The notes under the pieces: generated by a model
The model's database searches: none
What the model was told of the DNA's origin: nothing
The model's input: only the letters and a program-made list of their open reading frames with translations
Shown here: positions 45,845 through 56,835 of the stretch, one piece after another
Layout: each line of letters starts with the position of its first letter
How positions within the stretch are numbered: position 1 is the stretch's first letter
NCBI RefSeq assembly: GCF_000003855.2
Contig: NW_003101665.1
Span: 1-64,000 of the forward strand
Direction of reading: 5' to 3'
Source of the DNA: Blastomyces gilchristii SLH14081
Lineage: Eukaryota > Ascomycota > Eurotiomycetes > Onygenales > Ajellomycetaceae
Length of the DNA: 64,000 bases
Position numbers and translations under genes: made by a program

Positions 45845-47616
45845 GGGATAGATATGTAGGGGATACTGCGTTGGGGGAAAAGGGTGTCTCAGGGAACGAG
45901 GGCAGGAGGAGTTAGAGGAACGGAGGGCGAATCGGTTCGGCTTGTTTACGATGTATATGTACGGATCAGATGGCCTCCAGGAGAGGAGAACAGTTCATCG
46001 GCGGGGGACGGAGCGGTGAGAGCCCCAAAGCGGGGATCGGATAGGGGAGGGTTGAGCTGAGGAGGTGAAGTTGGGAGGACAGAACGGGAGGCGGGAATGG
46101 TTTGCTTTTGGTCCCGAAGGCGTTTTGGCTTTCTGGCGCTCTCTTGCCGACTCTATTTATTGTTTTCTCGTTGTTCCCCGTTGGTTACGCAGGTGTAGAT
46201 GTGTGTGTGTGTGTGTGTTGGGCGAGGCTGATGGGCAAAATCGCGACGAGCTCCTTAATTATGTTCTCCGGATCTCCCCAGGAAGTGAACCGCAAGAAGG
46301 GAACAACAACACTCGTAGTATACAAAAACACAACATCCGAGACGAAACCGAAGCGTCTCCGGAGAAATCCCCCCCAAAGGACAAAAAGAGAAGCGGTCTG
46401 GGAAACCAGGCGGAAGTTGGTAAAATCGACGGGTGTCAGGGAAGAAAAAAAAGAGACCTGAGGAAGGAAAGGAGACTTGGTCCTAAAAATAGGGAAGTAA
46501 AAAATAAAATAAATAATAAAACAAATAAGTGAAATCAACTCTTTGCCATCAACATAATCGCGACGCAATGGAGATACGTAATTAATAATAAAATAAATGA
46601 TATTATCCCAACCGCATTCTATTCCTGTTGGTGCATGTTTTAGTTATGTGCGCGGGTTTTTTCTTCCCTGCTTCGTAAGGTATTTCACCGCCCCCTATTG
46701 GATTCCCCGGCGTGGCTGAGCGCATGCGCTACCTTACCAGAGCAATATTATTAAATGAGCCTCTGTTACGGAGTACGGAGTACGGAGAAGTGGCTTGGTG
46801 CCGACGTCATCGCGCTGGCTCGGTCGATAGCTGCAAAAGGAGAGCAAATATCTACTTCACATGGTTGAACAACTCGATTACAACCCGAAGTGCTGCGTAA
46901 ATACGTATTTGGCTATGTAAACTATCTGCATATGATATGGCGATAATATAGCATGAGAATCATAAAATAATAAATGCGGAACGTCGCTCTGCCCTCCTCT
47001 CCGAGTCCTCCTCCTCTTCCACCTCCTCCTCGCGTCAAGAATGAACCTGGATATTAACCACGGCTTTGAAACAAAACATTTGAGAAACGCTAGAACGCCA
47101 CACCTGATTGACGATATGAATTAACAGGGGGTCCAACTGAAAGGAAGAAGAAGAAAATATCAAGATATTTAACAGTACCGAGCGCGTCGACAAACAACAG
47201 AACAAAAGAGAAGTACCGAAAAATATATTGTCCAAAATGGTTTGAGCCGAATTAGCAGCGGGACCAGCAAGGACAGCTGTCGGGGGCAGCAGCACACTAG
47301 TAAATCGGGGCGATAGCCCGTCCCCTCACCTTGGGCTTGCCAAGGGTCTCGTTTGTATCGTCAGTTCTGGAGTTATAACCCCAAATCCACTCAATGTATG
47401 TATACCCATACCCGCAAATATATACGTCGCTTTTTTCATGGGTTTAATCGGCATCTGCGACGATTCCCATTCCCTCAACTCACACTCCATCCCAAGTAAT
47501 TTGACTATCCCGAGGGGAAAACAATAATCCGTGCACCAAATCCTCTGTTTATACACACCCCTCCCTCATTTTTTCCCTCGTTTGACAATCACCAAAATAA
47601 AAAACGACAACTAAAA
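45845..47616. other. Intergenic: upstream of RER2-like gene and downstream of acyltransferase, no gene called
   Basis: Contains a (GT)n run at 46200-46218, a TACGGAG triple repeat near 46769-46786 and long Lys/Arg- or Ser/Phe-rich open frames (46065-46568) that are low-complexity with no domain. A minus-strand segment at 47100-47300 has splice-like sites around short open pieces, but nothing recognisable. The part next to 47616 is the likely 3' UTR of the acyltransferase. Confidence 0.5.
46200..46218. repeat. (GT)n dinucleotide repeat
   Basis: Nineteen bases of alternating T and G in the upstream region of the RER2-like gene. Confidence 0.9.
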
Positions 47617-50144
47617 TCACAAATCTTTCTTCCCAACCTCGCTGCGCGGACTCTCAGACCCCGCAGAGCTAGCAACCTCCCACCCAAACTCCCCACTCTG
47701 CTTCCTCCTCAACCGGCCCCGTTCCTTCATAGCCCCCCGAATCCGCTTGCTAACTTCATCAAAGCTCTCCTTGGAATTCAGCGTGCTGAACGCCTTGAGC
47801 GGCATGCCGCTCGAACCGGTAAGGCCGCTGTTCGAACTGCTCCGGCTGCGGCTGCGGTTCCGGCTAGGTGGCCGCGTGGAGAAAAAGCCAATGTTGCTGA
47901 GGTCGTGGAACGATTCGTTGCGGGGTAGGTGGCTGGGGACAAAGGTGGTAGTCTCGCCTTTGATTCTCCGTGTGGACGCGTCCGGTTCTTGCCCCATGAG
48001 AAGCTGGTTTTCTTTCTTCGATGCTGAAGGCTCCTCGTGCATGAATAGCGATTCTTTGAATGGGTCTGCGACAACTCTCGTGGCGTCGAAATCAGGGAAC
48101 ATTTCCGGACCGAGCGTGTTGATCAGCTCCGTTACTTCATGTGAGAGCTTGGCTCTTCGGTCTCGGAGCTTGACGAATGTGTTGGCGGAGGTGGGGTTGA
48201 GGGACAGGACGAGCGGGCGCATGGATTTCAGGATGTCCATGCCGATCTCGCCGATTCGTAATGCTGCAAAGGTAATTGAAGGGAATATCCAACAGCCGAA
48301 TATCACCACTAGCCAGAGAGGTACCCATTCGGGAACATACCCCTGGATGCGATTCCGATAGGTCCAGTATGTGAGGAGGATTGTGTAGAATGCATAGAGG
48401 AGAGGTGCGAAAGCTAATGCAACTAGTAATTTCCACGTAGCCATTACATCGCGGCCCTGAATCTTCACACTAGATGCGGCTAATGCCTCTCTGGATTTCT
48501 TGACTGAAATCATTTTGGTCGCTACGAACACTGGTGCGAAGAGCACGAGGCCGGGTAAGGTGCCAATGGACATAATACCCAGTTTTCCAAGGCGGTATAT
48601 CAAAGTCGAAACCACCTTGATGATGGAGAATTTGGCATATGCTACTTGATGGTCACGTATGCCTAGCAACCACAGCTGTTTATTGTACTCCATGACGGAC
48701 TTTTTTAGGCTCACAATTCTAGGGTCGTCTTTGTACTGGGCATAGCCCTTCGCCAGACGACGATTCAGCTCTACGACCATAGGGAGCGGAAGCTTCTTTC
48801 CTGCCGGGTTGTATAACCGTCTTGCTGCGTGTATCAACTTTAGGTACGTCAGTACAAATGGCTCAACTTTTTCCAATCTTTCCTTCAAGGGCAAGTAGAG
48901 ATATGAGACGAACCATAAGTGTTTCATAGTCGGGACCAACGACAGTCACCGCAACAAGTGCCTGGTAAATAGTGTTCAACAGTGTTCCTATAGCTTCCCG
49001 TCGATTGCCTGCCTTGTACATTTCAACAAGCTCCCGTGGCACTTCAATTGGGTTACCGAATTCCACCACGGCCCTAGAGCGGAACTTATGCGCATGGAAA
49101 TAGTTCATGCCACAAGGGACGATTTTCACACCGCAGTCGGGGTTCTCTGCCAAGGCCCCAAGTGCCATCAAGGCAACACCAGCTACAGAGATCCATCAGC
49201 TTCATACTCCCAAAGAGAAAAAAAAGGGGGGGAGGGGCTTATTAGAAGGATTGAACAATTACCATACCTTTCAATGGAAGTAAGTTAGGCCTGTCATGGC
49301 TACCGCCCTCCGGAAAGATGCCGATACATCCTCCAGCATTGAGGGTCTGAAATACCGCTTTATACACGCCCGTCTGATCGACATGTGGAGCAACTTTAAA
49401 CTTAGACCCTTTGAAGCCTGACAGATCCTGCTCCGCAGCACTGCCAGTAAACTTCAAATCATCTGAGATGTCTGTCCGGCCCGTAAGCTGGTACAGCGCA
49501 TCCTTGTGCATGAAGGGTTTCTTCAAAATGATCTCATCTGGGCCGCGAATCTCTGCAATATCCGTTGAATGGGCTTCGCCATTTATTGTCGGCAGAGCGA
49601 TCGTGCCGCCAGGTTCAAATCCTGGGTCGTCAAACTTCGTGCCAACACCCCTTAGTAGTTTCGGATTATTAACAGGGTCTGGTAAGTATATTAATCCCTC
49701 GCCAGGTTTCATATTATCCATGGCCCGAGCCACGGGCAACGCGCCCGCAGCTTTTGCTAGCAACCCGACGAATCTCCGCTTGAATGATTTTTCGGCGATG
49801 AGGAAGGCTATTCGACGGTCTAGTTCTCTGCGGGCTACGCGCATAAGAATCAACGAATCCACGAACTACATAGATGCAAAGTAAGGGAACAAATTCCGTT
49901 AGCAACGCGGATTATATATCCCCGTATATCTTTCCATACGGATCGCTACTTTGTGCAACCGCGTTGGGGGACGTACCTGGTTCGCATGCGGGGCAGCAAC
50001 GAGGATTATAGGACCACGTTTGGGGACCTTCCATGAACTGCGCGGGTGGACCTCTCTGAAAAACAGGTCGATGAGCACGGCAAGCGACCATAGTACTAAA
50101 TCGTATAGCCACCCTATTTGGTGGTTAGCGGCCTTCGGAGCCAT
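47617..50144 (-). CDS. SCT1/GPT2: Glycerol-3-phosphate O-acyltransferase, ER membrane, 751 aa
   Basis: Acylates glycerol-3-phosphate (and often dihydroxyacetone phosphate) at sn-1, the first step of phospholipid and triacylglycerol synthesis, in the ER. Four exons inferred: 50144-49977, 49865-49268, 49182-48914, 48837-47617 (2256 nt, 752 codons). Introns are GT...AG and the length is close to yeast Sct1/Gpt2 (about 750 aa). N-terminal membrane segment near residues 11-29. The acyltransferase block has APHANQFVD (His53, Asp59; the fungal H-x5-D form) split by intron 1, and FPEGGSHDR (240-248) followed by LLPLKAGVALMALG. The C-terminal half has membrane segments around IMSIGTLPGLVLFAPVF, WKLLVALAFAPLLYAFYT and VPLWLVVIFGCWIFPSI. 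The cytosolic tail is rich in Ser/Arg (NRSRSRSS), a likely phosphorylation zone as in yeast. Intact. Yeast has two such genes; which one this matches cannot be told. Confidence 0.94.
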
Positions 50145-51484
50145 CCTTCAATCCGGTTTGCTTCTTGCGGCCACCACTATTATCTCATGCAGCAGAAAGC
50201 GCGGGAACGCAAACAATCAGGGAGTAAAGATATATTTATTCTGTTCCCCGGAAAACTTGATTGTATATATAGATATATATAGAAGCTGTAGCTTGGTCGG
50301 GATGCTCACGCTTAATCGGTGGCACAAGAGACGGGGCAGCGAGATCGCGGGCGGGAGGGATGTTAATGGCAGCGAACAACAGTGAAAATCCGTCAAGGGT
50401 AATTAATAATGGTCAAGTAGGGATCCCCTGTCAATGCCTAAGAAGGAGTTAGGTGAACGGGCTTCGTTCAATCAAAGCCTATCTGCGAGCGCCGGGGGGA
50501 GGCCGTCCAGGCGGCATAATTCTTGCACAGTAACAAACCGTGAGCCCCGTCGATCGCGATCAGTCAGTAGCTGCTTGTAGAGCTGAAGGGCCGGTAGGCT
50601 TCATTCATTCATTCATTCATTCATTCATTCTTCATTATCCAAAGACCGTTGAGCAAGTCTGTCCAGCAGAGCAGAGGCATGAATAACCATGGCAGGATAT
50701 GGGGATTGTGGGTGCGGAGGGTTGGAGATCAGAGATAATAAATAATAGCAGGCGGACCGAAGCCACCAACCACGCTAAAAGAGACACTAACAAGATACAG
50801 CTCGATTTCTTGATTCCAACTTGAAGGTTCTAGAACATCCAGTGGAGAGGGAGAGGGAGAGACAAGACGATCCGAGAAATTGATTTCAATATTTTTGATG
50901 TGAGCTGAGAGTTTCAACAGTCAGGTACAAGCAGAGTTCGCATATCTATTTCTTGACTTGTTTGCTAAATAATACTGTGTATAGAGTACATAGCATGCAG
51001 ATAGGCTACGGTAATTGTGAATATTACAGTTGGAGAAGGTGAAAGTTAAATAACATGCTGTTTGACAATAACTAATGTATTACAACAAGTAACTCCGTAG
51101 TAGTTGCATTCGGTTGAGGCAGCAGGATTTGTAGCGGTCGCCACCTTGAGAGAGTGTTGCCACAGCAATTGAATCGCCTCACCTGCACATGATTCACACA
51201 TATAATCTAAGCATCCTGCAGATTATAGTTATTTGATAGTTATATTTCTATATTTTTAAGAATCTGAAATGTTTTAATTTTAATTTTTTAATTTTAACCT
51301 GATTAAATTTGATATTATTTTTATAAAGTTTAAACTTATTTATTTTCATTTCTTATATTAAAATACTATTTAATTAATAATTATATTAATTATTTAATTA
51401 CTGAAATAGTTTTAAATTATTAATTAATTATTTAAAGTTTTTTAAAATATATTAAGTCTGTAAAAAAAAATGTATATATTTACT
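50145..51484. other. Intergenic between acyltransferase and AT-rich block, no gene seen
   Basis: Contains the acyltransferase promoter region, a (TTCA)n tetranucleotide repeat at 50600-50636 and, from about 51200, a gradual switch to AT-rich DNA. No gene with a recognisable domain on either strand. Confidence 0.6.
50600..50636. repeat. (TTCA)n tetranucleotide repeat
   Basis: About eight TTCA units about 455 bp upstream of the acyltransferase start. Confidence 0.92.
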
Positions 51485-51498
51485 ACTTTTTAATAAAG
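51485..51498. other. Target duplication of SINE copy 2, left
   Basis: ACTTTTTAATAAAG, repeated with one extra T as ACTTTTTTAATAAAG at 51874-51888. Confidence 0.85.
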
Positions 51499-51873
51499 TC
51501 TTAATAAGTGAATAATTAATGCAGTTATCTAATAGTATCTTGATATAAGAAATCAAGATATATAAGTTTAAAATCTGTAGAGAATACATTAAATCTGAAA
51601 CTTAAGTATCTCAGATTTCTAATAAATACAGAGATGTATAAATTACTTTAATAAATTACTTTATATTTCTGAGCTGAGAAGTTATTATTATATATATCTA
51701 ATTATCACTTCTTATATTTTTCTATGTTCTTGTTATCTTGATATAATCTTAACACCTGTATTTTCTTCTGTATAATTAATACTTAATCTGTATTTAACAT
51801 TATACAAGAACTCATCATAAGCTTCACTTATATATAAGTATAATAAAAGAAGAATAATAATAATAATAATAAT
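51499..51873 (+). mobile_element. tRNA-derived SINE, copy 2 (375 bp)
   Basis: Aligns over its whole length with 24711-25085 and has the same 375-bp length, the same AGAATAATAAT 3' tail and its own different target duplication, so it is an independent retroposition. It is more heavily C-to-T/G-to-A mutated: the A-box region reads AAGTGAATAATTAATGC and the B-box region AGTTTAAAATCTG. It lies near the border between gene island and AT block. Confidence 0.85.
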
Positions 51874-51888
51874 ACTTTTTTAATAAAG

Positions 51889-54800
51889 ATAATATTGTAA
51901 AGTAATTAGTTATATTATTAAAATATAGCTATTATACGGTTTTTTATATATAATAAGCATTTACTAAGCAATTAATAAATATCTTACTTATATAGAAGTA
52001 ATCAGTCTATAGAGAGAATTTAATACTCTTTTAACTACTACTTTACTAAGTAGATATTTACAACTCAGTAGAGCAGTTCTATAAGTAGAGAAAGAATATT
52101 ATATGTAAAAATAGTAGTATCTGTAATGTGGTGAAATCAAAGCAGTGACTAGTCAATAGTATTATATAGAGATAGTTGTTTAAAAAGCTGTATAAGTGTG
52201 CTTAACTATCTTACTTAAATAGTAAGCTCATGAGCTACAGAGTTATTATGAGAATATCACAGATATAGTACTTAGTATACTAAGAAGATTGTATGAAAAA
52301 TGCAGTAACTCTAATATATATTCTTATAGAAGATAAAAAATGAATCACTGACTTCTTTAATAAGAAGTCAGTATCTAGTTATTCTATATAGATAATGAGC
52401 AGATACTCTTCTCTTATTTTATAAGTAAGAATAGTTAGAGTGATATCTTAGCAGTATCTTACTATTATAAAAGAGTAATTTGCTAATCTTATATAGAAGT
52501 AGAGTTCTTATATTTATCAATCAGATCTTTCTATATTATATCTGAATAATATTATAAAGTAATTGAAAATCAGTTTGAACAGTCTACAGAATAAATGAAA
52601 TTATTCACAGAGAAGTAATAAGTTATATAGAACTGCAGTGAGATCTTGATATAATTAGAGATATGATAATACTCTTTTCTTTAAAAGTATAGTTTTAATA
52701 CTCTTAAAATTATCAGATTAGAAATTATCTTTATTGTATAGTAATAGTTATTAACTGATTTAACAGCATATATACTATATATAATATAAAGAAATAGATG
52801 AGTTTCTCTACTGACTGTATAAATCTTCTCTTTCTTATCTCTGTTTAAATCAACTATATAATAAGTAAATTTCTTATATATTGATTGAAATATAAAAAAT
52901 GTAGTTAATAAGTAACTTATAGATCTCTTAATATATTCTGTTCTGTATATAGAACTCTCTGTAAAAGTAGTATATTTTAGAGACAAAGTTAACAATAGTG
53001 ATAGAATTTTTTAAAAAGATTTCTTCTCTCTGTGACATATTTTTCTCTCTCTCTCTCATCTGTAATAGTGAGTGCATGAGAGTATCATTTTTGAAAGATA
53101 ATAAAGAGCTTATTCTGATATTTTCTAGTGAGTAATAAATATCTTTGTAATACAGCTGCAGTCTCTGTGACTGTTAAGAAAGTTAGATTGAAAGTGAAGA
53201 CTGCAGTGTTAATAAATTATAAAAGTATTACTTTTATTATCACATCTTCTTCTTCTTCTTCTGCATCTCTTATAATCACAGCAGTAAATACTGTGTCTTA
53301 TAGTGAGATATTATTTCTTCTACTGATCAGCTTGTCTATATTCAGTTCTTTTTCTACTTCTCTTACTGTCATTGTAATACTGTCTCTTCTTTCAATTGAT
53401 ACTGTAATATATAACTCTGTGTGATCATTCAGAGAGAATCTTGAGAAGAGCTTAATTCTGAAAATAGTAACTTAGAGAAGTTTAATTCATAGTTTCTTTT
53501 TTATAGCACATCTGAGCCCTGCTCAGAATACTGCTGAGTTGAGTTCACAGAGTTTCATAGTTTCTTTATCTTCTCTCTGTGAGAAGACTCTGATACAGTC
53601 TCTGATTAACACTGCTATATACTTGCACTGCACTAAGCAGCTGAAGAAAGAGAGAATTTTATATATCTATCTCTTCTTTCACTTCTGTTATTTCTATTGT
53701 ACCTGTAACAATAACTTCTATTTCTCTGTAAGTATTATCTATTCTACAAGAAGATATTATATCAGTTCTGATAAGAAGCTCAGATACTCAAGTAGTACAG
53801 AGCAATAGTCTCAGAGCTTCAAGTGTTAATAGATTCTATTAAGACTGAAGAGATCTCTCTTACTTATCTATAGAAGAAGATAAAAGTATACAATCTCTGA
53901 GATAAAAAAACATCTCAGAATGACCAGCTCTAAGAAGAAGAGATTAGTTAATACTGTTATTAAAAGTATTACAGAGATTAATCACTGATTAAAGAGAATC
54001 TCACTTTAATTAAAGCAGATAACTGAGATACTTTATAAATTAATAAGTTAATACTTTATATATTTTATACTCTTCTGCAGTATACTGTTCTACAGTACTG
54101 CAGTGCTAACTTCACAGCAGATAAAGATATTAATACTGAAGACTTCAATAGTGAAGAATAAGTTTAATGAAGATATAATTATTAATTAGTAAACTTTGAA
54201 GTTTCTTCTTTTTACTTTTTCTATAAGTTATAACTTTATTAGAATAGTAGTGACCTGAAGATTAATAATATTAATCTGTATTAATTTTAAATATCTCTTT
54301 CTTTTCTTATTAACTGCTTCAGAAATTTTACACTTTATATAGTCTCATTAAACTTCTAAAAATTCTTTAAGAGAAAATAGAAGAAGAGTGTTATAGAGTT
54401 TATAAGATATTAACTTATCACTGTAAGATTATCTCTAAAAAACTCTTTAAGAAAAATGAAAAGTCTTAAGTGATATTGCTTATTCAATATCTCTGACATA
54501 TAATAGAGTAATCTCTACTAGCTGTCTCATAGCTTGTAATTTCTTTCTCAGTATTTTTCAAATGCTTAAGCAGTTCTCATAAATTCTCTGATAATGAATA
54601 ATCTTCTTATTTAATAAGATATTGAAGCTTACTGTAATACATTGACTTATTTAATATTTTTTTATAAGATATTCAGTATCACTCTTAATCTTAATATTAT
54701 TCAGCTGAGACAGCTCTGCTCTGAGATATTACTTATAGATCTTTAAATAAAAAATGTGAAAAATAGAATAAATTGATTTCAATTCTGAGAATAATTTTAA

Positions 54801-55080
54801 CTCATATATCTGTTTATTTATCACTCTTATTACTGAGAAAGATTCTAGTTATCACTTACTGAGCTTTTTATACAGTCTCATTATCTTAATATTCTTTGCT
54901 GAAAGTAGTACTTAATTCTCTATTAAAAACTTCATTAGAAGATGTTTTTAATTATAGTATTTTATCTACTATTTCTGAGTGTGATGAATGCTTTTCACTA
55001 TCTTCTTATAAATTTTATTTAAAAGTTTCAATCTCACTTTTACTTCTGATACTGAGAGATACTCTATTCTCTGTATCTAT
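51889..55080. other. AT-rich RIP-degraded DNA, unrecognised
   Basis: Several open stretches (52681-52995 minus; 53128-53424 and 53539-53808 plus) are rich in Ser, Ile, Leu, Tyr and Lys, as expected from composition, and show no domain. Position upstream of the Gypsy integrase relic suggests retroelement sequence, but no LTR pair was found. Confidence 0.4.
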
Positions 55081-55099
55081 TTAACATTCTGACTATCTA

Positions 55100-55800
55100 T
55101 CTCTCTCTTTGAAATATTATCTGTAATGTCACTGAGTAATAAAGAATTATATTTATAATAAGTATAGAAAGAAGATATCTTTAAGATTACATTTTTTATA
55201 TTATTATATATGAATTCAGTGATTAGAAGATGTTTAGATCAATTATTCTGATAATATAAATAGAATACTTGAAGCTGCTATTTTAATATCTGATTCTGAT
55301 ATTCAGTCTGATTATCTGTCTGTGAATGAAATACAGTACTGAGAAGATATCTTATTATAAAATAATAGTGAAAAGCTGATCAGTATTTACTAATAAAGAG
55401 AAATTCTTAATCTGTTATTAATAATTTCAGAGTACTGTGATTATAAATAATAATATTTAAAAACAGGTCAGTCAATTCAGAGACTTTAATCTTTTTATAA
55501 GTAGAGATATATTTAATCATCTTTATAAAGCAGTTAATAATAATTAAGATTGAGTCATATTTTTTAACTCTTATTAACTTCAGCAGATTAACTATGAAAT
55601 TCATTGATAGATTCTGTCATAAGCTTTTTAAAATAGATAGTGATATTAACTCACTGTATTACTTATACTGCAGAATCTTTAATCTTTAACAGATATTATA
55701 AGTCTTAATATACTCTTTAACATCTGCTCAGAGCTTGTCTTAAACATATTTATATTTTAAATGCTTTTCAGTCTTCTCTAATCTGAAGTACTCAGTATAA
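55100..55800 (-). pseudogene. Gypsy integrase relic
   Basis: The minus-strand stretch 55604-55407 reads MNFIVNLLKLIRVKKYDSIL, then IIINCFIKMIKYI, matching the Gypsy integrase pattern D-FI-LP-S-YDSILVVVDRxTKMAHFIP with Asp-to-Asn changes at the catalytic position. It then reads LTDLFLNII and ends near LLITD (SDR box). Upstream on the same strand (about 55680-55740) is a remnant of the HHCC zinc-binding segment (ISVKD-like for CxICQR). Many stops. Element ends not found. Confidence 0.75.
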
Positions 55801-56120
55801 AAATCATTATAATAAATTCTTAATAACTTCTAATATACTGCTCTGCTATGAGAGATAAAGACTGAATTATTCAGTAGTAGAAGTTCATATTCTTCTAGTT
55901 ATCAGTGACTTGATTTCTTAGTGATATCATCTCACTCAGAGTCTGTCTCTTTCAAGTTTAAACTGAATTCTTTCTTCTTTAACTTCTGAATTCAAGCTGC
56001 AGTAGAGATGTCTCTCTGCTGTAACTTATTAATAAATTTTAAAAGTAGTCAGATTGAAAGATTATAGATTATTTTATTCTTTATCAATTCAATGATAGTA
56101 AGATCTCTCTATATATTATA

Positions 56121-56280
56121 GAAAAACCAACTTTTCCGGGTAAAATTATCTCAGTAAACTCAGCCACTTCACTCCGAGCTAACTCAATCCGAACTACTGC
56201 TACTTTCTGCCAAGTCCTGCTAACATCTGAGCCAATCAACTGTCACAGAGCTTACACTAAACCTAAATGAAACATTCTCA
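56121..56280. other. Short less-mutated segment before the helicase relic
   Basis: Keeps CCGGG, CTCCGAGC and CCAAGTCC, in contrast with AT-rich DNA on both sides. It has no coding match. It may be the terminal sequence of the element or locus that carries the helicase. Confidence 0.4.
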
Positions 56281-56639
56281 GCAAACTCTTTGCAGAGTGT
56301 CTGAGAAAAAACAGTTTCTGTTTATTAGTAACACAGGAATAATTTGCTTTAATTATAATATTTAAGATAGAATCACTGTGTAACATCACTTATAGATTAT
56401 TTCTCTATTATCTTGAAGAATTAATTTTTCAATTTTCTATTGATTGATGTAATTTTTATCTGAAAATACATATATTCTGAGTATGAAGTGTCATATTGAA
56501 AACTGCTACTATGATTTTGAACACAGGAATAATTTACTAATTTTTCAATCATGATCATGTCTAGTCATTCAACACCTTGATCTTGCTATCAAAACATCTA
56601 TTCAGTTATCAGAGATTATAGTCAAAGTACTAAGTGTAT

Positions 56640-56760
56640 TTTTCAATAACTTCTGATAACTTCTGATAACTTCTGATCTCTTGACAATCTCATACAGTAT
56701 ATTAACTTGTGATAACTTCTGATAACTTCTGAGATCTTCTGACAACTTCTGAATCAATCA
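56640..56760. repeat. Cluster of AACTTCTGA-type 10-bp repeats (5' side of helicase relic)
   Basis: AACTTCTGAT occurs head to tail three times at 56648-56677, and variants recur at 56704, 56714, 56724 and 56744. The last reads AACTTCTGAATCAATCA; AACTTCTGAATCAAT recurs at 59539 and 61148. Confidence 0.8.
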
Positions 56761-56835
56761 CATAACACTTCTTTTTAACAGCTGAGTCACTTTTTGACAG
56801 CTGAGTCAGACAACATTCCATCAACTGCATTAAAT

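Noticed and set aside
46065..46568. Overlapping open frames of 119-155 codons
   Set aside because: Low-complexity Lys/Arg or Ser/Phe sequence on both strands around a (GT)n repeat, with no domain; more likely regulatory or UTR sequence.
47035..47560. Possible small spliced minus-strand gene between RER2-like and acyltransferase
   Set aside because: Short open pieces with splice-like borders exist, but no consistent start, frame or known family emerged; treated as intergenic/3' UTR.
49612..49622. GGTTCAAATCC, a perfect tRNA B-box match
   Set aside because: It lies inside exon 2 of the acyltransferase on the opposite strand, with no A box or acceptor stem at the right distance.
56640..56760. 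CRISPR-like spaced repeats
   Set aside because: The units are contiguous or irregular 10-mers without unique spacers, and the genome is eukaryotic.
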